From positions 1-9,841 of the forward strand of contig JAEYUE010000042.1 in assembly GCA_023433655.1 (NCBI GenBank): a DNA stretch of 9,841 nucleotides. The letters are read 5' to 3'. Shown here piece by piece: positions 1 through 6,057 of the stretch. A program made the translations under genes and the position numbers. The DNA comes from Pseudomonadota bacterium (GTDB taxonomy: Bacteria > Pseudomonadota > Alphaproteobacteria > Caulobacterales > Caulobacteraceae). Each line of letters starts with the position of its first letter. Positions within the stretch are counted from its first letter, which is position 1. The notes under the pieces are model-generated. The model was not told where the DNA came from. It searched no databases and saw only the letters and a list, made by a program, of their open reading frames with translations.

Positions 1-10
1 GGCGCCCTAA
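1..10 (+). CDS. possible 3' end of an upstream gene (last codons only)
   Basis: A TAA at 8-10 lies nine bases before the ATG of the WD40 gene. Read in that frame the edge gives Ala-Pro-stop. Such close spacing is typical of genes in one operon, and no promoter fits between the two. Only two sense codons are visible, so the product cannot be identified and the reading may be chance. Confidence 0.25.
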
Positions 11-19
11 ACCGACCGC

Positions 20-985
20 ATGAAAACCCACGCCTACGACGCCCAGGTCACCGCCGCCCTGTTCGACCGCACCGGCGCCGCCTTCGCCCTCGGCGACGGC
101 TCGGTCCGCTTCGAGGGCGGCGAGTTCAGCGCCGCCCATGACGGGGCCATCCTGTGCGCCGCGGTCCATCCGTCCGGCGACGGCGTGGTCACCGGCGGCG
201 ACGACGGCCGGGTGATCTGGCACCGCCGCGGCGAGGCGGGCGTGCTGGCCACCGCGAAGGGCCAGTGGATCGACGCCATCGACGCCTCGGCCGAAAGCGG
301 CCTGATCGCCTTCTCGGCCGGCAAGACCCTGTCGGTGATCGATGCGAAAGACGCCGGCTTCCGGCGCGACTTCGTGCACGAGCGCACCGTCTCCGGCGTG
401 GCCTTCGAGCCGAAGGGGCGCCGCATCGCGACCTCGACCTACGGCGGCGCCGCCCTGTGGTTCGCCCGCATCGCCGAGCAGAAGCCGACCTTCCTCAAAT
501 GGGCCGGCTCCCACACCGCCGTCGCCTGGTCGCCCGACGGGGCCTTCGTCCTCACCGCCATGCAGGACAACCAGTTGCACGGCTGGCGGGTGAAGGACCA
601 GAAGAACCTGCGCATGGGCGGCTATCCGTCCAAGGTCCGCTCGATGAGCTTCCTCTCCAACGGCCAGCTGCTGGCCACCTCCGGCGCCCAGGGCGCGGTG
701 CTGTGGCCGTTCATCGGCTCGAACGGGCCGATGGGGCGCGAGGCGACCGAGATCGGCTTCGACCAGAACAGCCTCGTCGTCCTCGTCGCCTCCCAGCCCC
801 GGCATGGGGTTCTGGCCGCCGGTCTCAGCGACGGCCGCGTCTGGCTGGCCGATCCGGCCGGCCAGGGCCTGAATTTCCTCAAGGCCGAAAAGGGCGCCCC
901 GATCACCGCCCTGGCCATGAGCCCCGACGCCGGCCGCGTCGCCTGGGCCGACGAGGACGGCCACGCGGGCATCGCCGAGGTCTGA
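20..985 (+). CDS. WD40-repeat beta-propeller protein
   Basis: This 321-residue protein consists almost wholly of WD40-like repeats. Recognisable blades lie near residues 8-31, 40-68, 83-108, 120-147, 163-190, 204-229, 259-277 and 292-319. They carry the usual pattern of an A/S-x-x-P-x-G turn (HPSGDG, EPKGRR, SPDGAF, SPDAGR) followed by a strand, a D-G-R or similar turn and a terminal W or hydrophobic residue. Seven or eight blades would close one propeller. There is no signal peptide or membrane span, so it is probably cytoplasmic. WD40 proteins are scaffolds without catalytic activity, and the partner cannot be read from the sequence. The ATG at 20 has no clear ribosome-binding site and sits just after a possible stop at 8-10, which suggests translation coupled to an upstream gene that may be its partner. 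The family call is firm; the role is unknown. Confidence 0.9.
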   Translation: MKTHAYDAQVTAALFDRTGAAFALGDGSVRFEGGEFSAAHDGAILCAAVHPSGDGVVTGGDDGRVIWHRRGEAGVLATAKGQWIDAIDASAESGLIAFSAGKTLSVIDAKDAGFRRDFVHERTVSGVAFEPKGRRIATSTYGGAALWFARIAEQKPTFLKWAGSHTAVAWSPDGAFVLTAMQDNQLHGWRVKDQKNLRMGGYPSKVRSMSFLSNGQLLATSGAQGAVLWPFIGSNGPMGREATEIGFDQNSLVVLVASQPRHGVLAAGLSDGRVWLADPAGQGLNFLKAEKGAPITALAMSPDAGRVAWADEDGHAGIAEV

Positions 986-1000
986 CGCGCCGTGCTGGCA

Positions 1001-1079
1001 TTCCGCGGAATTATGGTCCGATTGCGCGGACAAACTTCAATCCCGTCAATAACTTCGCCGTTGGCAGAGTCAGTCTGCC
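1001..1079. repeat. three short inverted repeats after the WD40 gene
   Basis: Three perfect dyads lie close together: TTCCGCGGAA at 1001-1010, GTCCG-N6-CGGAC at 1016-1031, and GGCAGA-N5-TCTGCC at 1063-1079. None is followed by a run of T, so they are poor intrinsic terminators. They could be operator sites, RNA hairpins at the 3' end of the WD40 transcript, or chance in GC-rich DNA. Confidence 0.4.
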
Positions 1080-1309
1080 CGCCTGAGGGCCGGCTCAGCG
1101 CATAATGAGGCCCGCGCCTTCCAGGGTGCCCGGTCTTTGACAACCGCATCCCCCCGCAGCTCCGCCGCAGGAGCGCGGAGTCGACATCGCCGAAAACCCG
1201 CTTCGCTGAATTTCCACGACTTTCAGGTCGGCTTTATCGACTCTGTCGACTCGAATTTTCGGCCAGGGTCCGCTCCCTCCGATGTCGACCCTGCCGACCC
1301 TGTCGACTC
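1067..1309. promoter_or_regulatory. cluster of five GANTC sites upstream of mtgA
   Basis: GANTC occurs at 1067-1071, 1178-1182, 1239-1243, 1248-1252 and 1305-1309. A manual scan of the rest of the window found only seven more (2629, 3088, 5471, 7653, 7773, 7978 and 9332). In Caulobacter-type alphaproteobacteria, CcrM methylates GANTC and the regulator GcrA acts at promoters containing methylated sites, many of which serve cell-cycle and division genes. The cluster lies wholly in non-coding DNA just before a cell-wall enzyme. That it is a cell-cycle-controlled promoter region for mtgA is inference. I could not place a convincing -35/-10 pair. Confidence 0.5.
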
Positions 1310-1310
1310 G
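1236..1310. repeat. duplicated array of 9-base units (consensus RTCGACYCK)
   Basis: Nonamers abut at 1236-1244 (atcgactct) and 1245-1253 (gtcgactcg), and again at 1284-1292 (gtcgaccct), 1293-1301 (gccgaccct) and 1302-1310 (gtcgactcg). The 18-base pair of units at 1236-1253 matches 1293-1310 at 15 of 18 positions, with an offset of 57 bases. Each copy is followed by an A/T-rich stretch (aatttt, tttttt). A related gtcgacatc lies at 1180-1188. The last copy ends seven bases before the ribosome-binding site of mtgA. The regularity suggests protein-binding sites, but no known operator matches. Confidence 0.5.
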
Positions 1311-1316
1311 TTTTTT

Positions 1317-1320
1317 GGAG
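1317..1320 (+). promoter_or_regulatory. ribosome-binding site deciding a TTG start for mtgA
   Basis: GGAG at 1317-1320 lies seven bases before the TTG at 1328. The only nearby ATG, at 1364, has no purine-rich stretch within the preceding 20 bases. This favours the TTG start. Confidence 0.5.
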
Positions 1321-1327
1321 CGGCCCC

Positions 1328-2056
1328 TTGCCCCCGGCCAAGCTTCCGCTCCACCTTCGGCCCATGAGCGAACCGCCCGGGCCCCGCCGAGGACGACCGA
1401 TCCTGACCGTCGTCGTGGCCCTCGCGGGTCTCGTCCTCGCCTCGGTCGCCGTCCACCGGCTGGTCCCGCCGCCGCTGACCTTCCTGATGGTCACGCGCGC
1501 CGTTGAAGGGGAGGGGCTCAGCTACCGCTGGAAGTCGCTCGACGACATCTCGCCCCGCCTGGTCGAGGCGGTGATCGCTTCTGAGGACGCCCGCTTCTGC
1601 GAGCACCGCGGCTTCGACATGAAGGCCATCGAGAAGGCCCTGAAGGCCAACGAGCGCGGCGGCCGCATCCGCGGCGGCTCGACCATCAGCCAGCAGACCG
1701 CCAAGAACGTCTTCCTGTGGCCGGGCCGCGACTGGATCCGAAAGGGCCTTGAGGCCGGCTACACCGTCCTGATCGAGGCGCTGTGGGGCAAGCGACGGAT
1801 CATGGAGGTCTATCTCAACGTCGCGGAATGGGCGCCGGGCGTCTACGGCGCCGAGGCCGCCGCCCGCCACTGGTTCGGCAAGTCCGCCGCCGACCTCACC
1901 CCCCGCGAGGCGGCCCGGCTGGCCGCCATCCTGCCCTCGCCCCGCCGCTACAATGCGTCCTCGCCCGGCCCCTACGTCCGCCGCCGGGCGTCGCGGGTCC
2001 AGGCGGCGATGGGCACGGTCCGCAACGACGGCCTCGCCGCCTGCGTGCTGGGCTAA
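1328..2056 (+). CDS. mtgA: monofunctional biosynthetic peptidoglycan transglycosylase
   Basis: This enzyme polymerises lipid II into glycan strands on the periplasmic face of the inner membrane and has no transpeptidase domain. From the TTG it is 242 residues long, a normal length for MtgA. A basic N-terminus (RPRRGR-like, residues 11-23) precedes one membrane anchor at about 25-45. The glycosyltransferase family 51 motifs follow in order: SEDARFCEHRGFD (85-97, catalytic Glu86), RGGSTISQQTAKN (115-127), a RKGLE segment (138-142) that probably carries the second acidic catalytic residue, and a segment ending in IMEVYLN (158-164). GVYGAEAAARHWFGKSA and the ILPSP-RRYN segment near the C-terminus are also typical. 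An alternative start at ATG 1364 would remove 12 residues ahead of the anchor and change nothing in the enzyme. The gap upstream holds the GANTC and nonamer cluster, which may regulate it. Confidence 0.93.
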   Translation: MPPAKLPLHLRPMSEPPGPRRGRPILTVVVALAGLVLASVAVHRLVPPPLTFLMVTRAVEGEGLSYRWKSLDDISPRLVEAVIASEDARFCEHRGFDMKAIEKALKANERGGRIRGGSTISQQTAKNVFLWPGRDWIRKGLEAGYTVLIEALWGKRRIMEVYLNVAEWAPGVYGAEAAARHWFGKSAADLTPREAARLAAILPSPRRYNASSPGPYVRRRASRVQAAMGTVRNDGLAACVLG

Positions 2057-2077
2057 CCGTCAAGCTTGACCTGACGG
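2057..2077. repeat. nested dyad directly after the mtgA stop
   Basis: CCGTCA at 2057-2062 and TGACGG at 2072-2077 form a 6-bp inverted repeat. Overlapping it, GTCAAGCTTGAC at 2059-2070 is a perfect 12-base palindrome. No T-run follows, so it is not an intrinsic terminator. It lies in the 95-base gap before the M2 peptidase gene and may be an operator or a mutually exclusive RNA hairpin. No promoter could be assigned in this gap. Confidence 0.35.
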
Positions 2078-2151
2078 CTCCGCTCGCGTCCCTTGCGGCC
2101 CGACAGGGGCGGATCAACCGCCCGACGCCAGAACGCCCCCGGGAGAACACC

Positions 2152-4047
2152 ATGAAACGCATCCTGATGACGGCCGCCGCCGCCTCGGTCCTCGGCCTCG
2201 CCGCCGGCTGCGCCACTGTCGCCGCCGACCAGGGCGGCGTCGTCCAGGACGATCGCGCGGCCGCTGCCGCCGCTGAAGCGGCTGGTCGGGCCGCCGCCAC
2301 GAGCGACTTCCCGTTCACGGCCGAGGGCGCCGCGGCCTTCGTCGCCGACGCCGAGAAGCGCCTCGCCGACCTGTCCGAGGAGGCCGCCCGCATCCAGTGG
2401 ACCCGGGCCACCAACATCACCCACGACACCATGTGGCTGGAGAGCCGGATCAACGCCGAATACACCGAGCTCCAGGTCGAGCTGGCCAACGGCGCGGCCC
2501 GCTTCAACGACGTCGAGGTCCCCGCCGACGTTCGGCGCAAGCTGAACCTGCTGCGCCTCGGCATCGTCCTGCCGGCGCCGAACCGCCCCGGCGCGGCCTC
2601 CGAACTGGCCGAGATCACCACCCGCCTCGACTCGACCTACGCCACCGGCAAATTCGACTTCAAGGGCCGTCAGATCACCCTCGACGAGGCCTCCATCCTG
2701 ATGGCCGAGAGCCGCGATCCGGCCGAGCTGAAGGCGCTCTACGAGGGCTGGCGCACGGTGTCGCCGCAGATGGCGCCCGACTACGCCCGCATGGTCGAGA
2801 TCGCCAACGAGGGCTCGCGCGAGCTCGGCTTCGCCGACACCGGCGCCATGTGGCGCGCCGGCTACGACATGGAGCCCGACGCCTTCGCCGCCGAGACCGA
2901 CCGCCTGTGGGAGCAGGTCCGGCCCTTCTACGAGAACCTGCACTGCTATGTGCGCAGCCGCCTCAACGCGAAGTACGGCGATGAGGTCCAGCCCGACACT
3001 GGCCCGATCCGCGCCGACCTGCTCGGCAACATGTGGTCGCAGCAGTGGGGCAACATCTACGACGTCGTCGCCCCGGCCGCGGGCGGCGAGTCCAGCTACG
3101 ACCTGACCGAGCTGCTGCGCGAACACGACTACGACGCCCAGCGCATGGTGAAGACCGGCGAGAATTTCTACGTCTCGATCGGCCTCGCGCCCCTGCCGCA
3201 GACGTTCTGGGAGCGCTCGATGATCACCCGGCCCGAAGGCCGCGAGGTGGTCTGCCACGCCTCCGCGTGGGACCTCGACAACGAGGAGGACATCCGCATC
3301 AAGATGTGCACCCAGGTGAACGCCGACGACTTCTACACCGTCCACCACGAACTGGGGCACAACTACTACCAGCGGGCCTACAAGGATCAGCCGTTCCTGT
3401 TCAAGAACGGGGCGAACGACGGCTTCCACGAGGCCATCGGCGACTTCGTCGGCCTGTCTGCGACCACTCCGACCTATCTCCAGCAGATCGGCCTGCTCGA
3501 CACGGTTCCGGGCGAGGACGAGGACATTCCCTTCCTGCTCAAGACGGCGCTCGACAAGATCGCCTTCCTGCCCTTCGGCCTGATGGTCGACCGCTGGCGC
3601 TGGGGGGTCTTCTCGGGCGAGACGACGCCGGCCGAGTACAACGACGCCTGGTCCGCCGCCATGCTGAAGTACCAGGGCCTCGTGCCGCCCGGCCCCCGAC
3701 CGGAGAACGCCTTCGATCCCGGCGCCAAGTACCACATCCCGGGCAACACCCCGTACACGCGCTACTTCCTGGCCCACATCTACCAGTTCCAGTTCCACCG
3801 CGCGGCCTGCGAGCAGGCGGGGTGGACGGGCCCGCTGCACCGCTGCTCGATCTACGGGAACAAGGAAGTCGGCGAGCGCTTCAACGCCATGATGGAGATG
3901 GGCCAGTCGCGCCCGTGGCCCGAGGCGATGCAGGCCTTCACCGGCCAGCGCGAGAACGACGCCTCGGCCATCGCCGCCTACTTCGCCCCGCTCAACGACT
4001 GGCTGACCGAACAGAACCGCGGCAAGGCCTGCGGCTGGGAGGCCTGA
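2152..4047 (+). CDS. family M2 peptidyl-dipeptidase (ACE-like), lipoprotein
   Basis: This 631-residue zinc metallopeptidase belongs to the angiotensin-converting-enzyme family, which removes C-terminal dipeptides from peptides. The signal peptide ends in a lipobox (LAAGC, lipidated Cys20), followed by an Ala-rich linker (about 36-50), so the enzyme is probably membrane-anchored and periplasmic. The zinc site is HELGH (His399, Glu400, His403) plus Glu427 in GFHEAIGDF. The 24-residue step from His403 to Glu427 equals that in human testis ACE (387 to 411). The substrate-binding set matches too: CHASAW, then Lys526, His528, Tyr535 and Tyr538 in AKYHIPGNTPYTRY, corresponding to ACE Lys511, His513, Tyr520 and Tyr523. 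Arg537 matches the chloride-binding Arg522. Cysteines after EVV and in RIKMC, and those in AACEQ and HRC, match ACE disulfides. GGGAG at 2141-2145 supports the ATG at 2152. The physiological substrate is unknown; turnover of periplasmic or dietary peptides is inference. Confidence 0.95.
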   Translation: MKRILMTAAAASVLGLAAGCATVAADQGGVVQDDRAAAAAAEAAGRAAATSDFPFTAEGAAAFVADAEKRLADLSEEAARIQWTRATNITHDTMWLESRINAEYTELQVELANGAARFNDVEVPADVRRKLNLLRLGIVLPAPNRPGAASELAEITTRLDSTYATGKFDFKGRQITLDEASILMAESRDPAELKALYEGWRTVSPQMAPDYARMVEIANEGSRELGFADTGAMWRAGYDMEPDAFAAETDRLWEQVRPFYENLHCYVRSRLNAKYGDEVQPDTGPIRADLLGNMWSQQWGNIYDVVAPAAGGESSYDLTELLREHDYDAQRMVKTGENFYVSIGLAPLPQTFWERSMITRPEGREVVCHASAWDLDNEEDIRIKMCTQVNADDFYTVHHELGHNYYQRAYKDQPFLFKNGANDGFHEAIGDFVGLSATTPTYLQQIGLLDTVPGEDEDIPFLLKTALDKIAFLPFGLMVDRWRWGVFSGETTPAEYNDAWSAAMLKYQGLVPPGPRPENAFDPGAKYHIPGNTPYTRYFLAHIYQFQFHRAACEQAGWTGPLHRCSIYGNKEVGERFNAMMEMGQSRPWPEAMQAFTGQRENDASAIAAYFAPLNDWLTEQNRGKACGWEA

Positions 4048-4188
4048 GCATGCCCAAATCGGGGGGTCCCGTTAACTCTCGCTGTTGACCCTTCTCTTAA
4101 CCGGGTTCGGGTCACAGTCGCCGGATGACCGTGGGCGGACTGCGCCCGGGCAAGGCGACTTGGGACGGCGATGGGGCGAAGGACCTGG
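4048..4188 (+). promoter_or_regulatory. leader region of the Tad gene with TTAA-type motifs
   Basis: This 141-base gap contains GTTAAC (4071-4076), TTGACC (4085-4090) and TTAACC (4097-4102). TTAACC matches a CtrA half-site, but no pair has the exact TTAA-N7-TTAA spacing: the gap between TTGA and TTAA is eight bases. TTGACC could also be a -35 element, although no good -10 lies 16-18 bases downstream. GAAGGA at 4178-4183 is a strong ribosome-binding site for the ATG at 4189. CtrA control is only a suggestion. Confidence 0.3.
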
Positions 4189-6051
4189 ATGAAGGGTGTG
4201 GTCGTTGGCGCGCTCGGCCTCGCGCGCCGGCTGGGCTCGGACGTGCGCGGCAACGTCGCCATGCTGTTCGGCCTCAGCCTGCCTGTCCTGATCCTCATGA
4301 CCCTCGGCGGGGTCGACATCCACCGCATGTCGACGGTGCGGGTGAACCTCCAGGACGCTCTCGACGCCGCGGCCCTGGCGGCGGCCCGCTCGCCCTATAC
4401 CGAGGACGCCGACCTCCAGCGGGTCGGCCTTGCGGCGCTCAGGGCCAATCTTCAGGCCTATCCCAACGTCACCCTGGAGGAGGCCCAGACCAGCTTCACC
4501 CTCAGCGATGACGACGTCGTCATCGCCGACGCCCGGGTGCAGGTGAAGACCCTCGTCGCCAACATCTTCCTGCCGCCCTACGGCCAGCTGATGGATGACT
4601 ACCTGCCGGTCGGCAGCCACTCCGAGGTAGATCGCTCGTCGCGCAACCTCGAGGTGGCCTTGGTTCTGGACGTCACCGGCTCGATGGCCGGGGAGCGCAT
4701 CACCGATCTGAAGGCCGCCGCCAAGGAACTGGTCGACATCATCGTCCAGCCCGTCCAGAGCCCCTATTATTCGAAGCTGGCCCTGGTGCCCTATTCGATG
4801 GGCGTGAACCTCGGCTCCAACGCCAACGCGGCGCGCGGCACGCCCGCCGGATACGCCAACATCACCGGGGCCGTGATCAACCTTGTCGGCACCGAGAAAC
4901 TGATCACCGGAGCCACCCAGGCACGGCCGGTGGTGATCACCTCGGCCGGCCACGGTTTCAGCAACAATGACGTGGTGTGGATCACCGGCGCCAGCGGCAT
5001 GACCCAGCTGAACAACAAGGCCTATCGGGTCCAGAACAGCACCACCAACACGTTCGAACTCTACACGCTGGCCGGATATCGCGTCGACGGCCGCTACTGG
5101 AACACCTATTCCGGCAACGCCAAGGTCCGCCGCTGCCAGAACAACGACTGCTCGATCACCATCACGGCCAACGGCCACGGGATGTCGAACAACGACTACG
5201 TCTATGTCACGGGCGTGGGCGGGATGACCCAGATCAACAACGAGACCTTCCTCGTCGGCAACGTCACCACCAACACCTTCACCATCGACCCCAATCTCTC
5301 GGCGCTCACCCCCTACACGTCCGGCGGTCGGGCCTGGTGCGCCCAGCAGGGCTGCACCTACTTCGCCTTCGAGAACATGTACGGCGACCTGCAGACCCAT
5401 CAGATCAGCAGCTGCGTCACCGAGCGGACCGGCGCCCAGGCCTACACCGACGTTTCGCCGTCCAGCGCCCGAGTCGGCCGCAACTACCCCAGCGCCTCCA
5501 GCAACACCTGCCTGGACGCCACCCTGCAGCCCCTGACCAGCAACAAGAGCACCCTCAAGACCGCCATCGACGGCTATTCGGTGGAAGGGTCCACCGCAGG
5601 GCAGATCGGCATCGCCTGGGGCTGGTATATGGTCTCGCCGAATTTCAACGGCCTGTGGCCCTCCAATGCCGCCGGCGCCTACAACACGGCCGATACCCTG
5701 AAGGCCGTCATCATCATGACCGACGGCGAGTTCAACACCCCGTACTGCTCGGGCGTGATCTCGCGGCAGGCGGGGGAGGGCTCGGGCAGCAACACCGGCA
5801 AGATCAACTGCGACGCCGACAATGGCAATCCGTTCGATCAGGGCAGGGCGCTGTGCGCGGCGATGAAGGCGCGGGGCGTGCTGGTCTACACGGTCGGCTT
5901 CCAGATCACCGCCGGCGGCAACGCGGCCAACATGCTGCAGGCCTGTGCCTCCACCCCCGCCAACTACTACCTCGCGGGGAGCGGCGGCGACCTGTCTGAA
6001 GCCTTCGCGGCTATCGGCCGGGACATCACCCAGCTGCGCATCTCGAAATAG
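4189..6051 (+). CDS. TadG-like Flp-pilus/surface protein: Tad N-terminus, VWA domain and two FCCH-like repeats
   Basis: This 620-residue protein opens with the TadE/TadG-like N-terminal segment: RGNVAMLFGLSLPVLILMTLGGVDIHR (residues 20-46, one membrane span). LQDALDAAALAAARS follows. A von Willebrand factor A fold comes next. Its first metal-site strand is ALVLDVTGSM (Asp161, DxTGS variant of the MIDAS motif) and a later strand is VIIMTDGEF (Asp512). The 350 residues between them greatly exceed a plain VWA domain and contain two FCCH-like repeats (about 247-292 and 322-367) and a Cys-rich stretch. The segment from about 400 to 490 (CVTERTGAQAYTD, TSNKSTLKTAIDG, STAGQIGIAWGWYM) resembles that of alphaproteobacterial TadG-related proteins. 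It is likely anchored in the inner membrane with the VWA part outside, perhaps in adhesion or pilus assembly. ATG 4189 is preferred over ATG 4171 because GAAGGA lies five bases upstream. No other tad gene is in the window. The stop lies six bases from the convergent oxygenase gene. Confidence 0.85.
   Translation: MKGVVVGALGLARRLGSDVRGNVAMLFGLSLPVLILMTLGGVDIHRMSTVRVNLQDALDAAALAAARSPYTEDADLQRVGLAALRANLQAYPNVTLEEAQTSFTLSDDDVVIADARVQVKTLVANIFLPPYGQLMDDYLPVGSHSEVDRSSRNLEVALVLDVTGSMAGERITDLKAAAKELVDIIVQPVQSPYYSKLALVPYSMGVNLGSNANAARGTPAGYANITGAVINLVGTEKLITGATQARPVVITSAGHGFSNNDVVWITGASGMTQLNNKAYRVQNSTTNTFELYTLAGYRVDGRYWNTYSGNAKVRRCQNNDCSITITANGHGMSNNDYVYVTGVGGMTQINNETFLVGNVTTNTFTIDPNLSALTPYTSGGRAWCAQQGCTYFAFENMYGDLQTHQISSCVTERTGAQAYTDVSPSSARVGRNYPSASSNTCLDATLQPLTSNKSTLKTAIDGYSVEGSTAGQIGIAWGWYMVSPNFNGLWPSNAAGAYNTADTLKAVIIMTDGEFNTPYCSGVISRQAGEGSGSNTGKINCDADNGNPFDQGRALCAAMKARGVLVYTVGFQITAGGNAANMLQACASTPANYYLAGSGGDLSEAFAAIGRDITQLRISK
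4927..5064 (+). repeat. FCCH-like protein repeat 1 (within the Tad VWA gene)
   Basis: Residues 247-292 contain GHGFSNNDVVWITG, then GMTQLNN and TTNTFELY. This resembles the bacterial and phage sequences usually labelled 'ubiquitin-activating E1 FCCH domain'. It aligns without gaps to the second copy at 25 of 46 residues, counted by eye. Confidence 0.7.
5152..5289 (+). repeat. FCCH-like protein repeat 2 (within the Tad VWA gene)
   Basis: Residues 322-367 contain GHGMSNNDYVYVTG, then GMTQINN and TTNTFTID, the same landmarks in the same spacing as the first copy, which lies 75 residues earlier. A pair of cysteines (316 and 321) sits immediately before it. The two copies differ clearly at the DNA level, so the duplication is old. 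Confidence 0.7.
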
Positions 6052-6057
6052 CGCGGC

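Noticed and set aside
154..1086. 310-residue Arg-rich frame overlapping the WD40 gene
   Set aside because: It is an out-of-frame reading with extreme Arg content; the WD40 repeats are in the other frame.
1137..1142. TTGACA as a consensus -35 for mtgA
   Set aside because: The hexamer is perfect, but the bases 16-18 positions downstream are C-rich and show no -10 element, so I do not call a promoter.
1137..1367. 76-residue frame across the gap before mtgA, containing IDSVDS and VDPADPVDS
   Set aside because: It has no ribosome-binding site and its repeats follow from the 9-base DNA units, whose length is a multiple of three. It also runs into the start of mtgA in another frame.
2053..3840. 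595-residue open frame antisense to the M2 peptidase gene
   Set aside because: It is opposite a gene with unmistakable ACE motifs, its translation is low-complexity (V/G/L/R-rich) with no recognisable domain, and long antisense frames are expected where third codon positions are G or C.
4921..5330. FCCH-repeat segment as recent horizontal insertion
   Set aside because: It is somewhat richer in AAC and ACC codons, but this follows from its Asn/Thr-rich protein sequence; no flanking repeats or mobile-element remains are visible.
4072..5400. 442-residue open frame antisense to the Tad gene
   Set aside because: It mirrors the coding pattern of the Tad gene and shows no family motif or credible ribosome-binding site.
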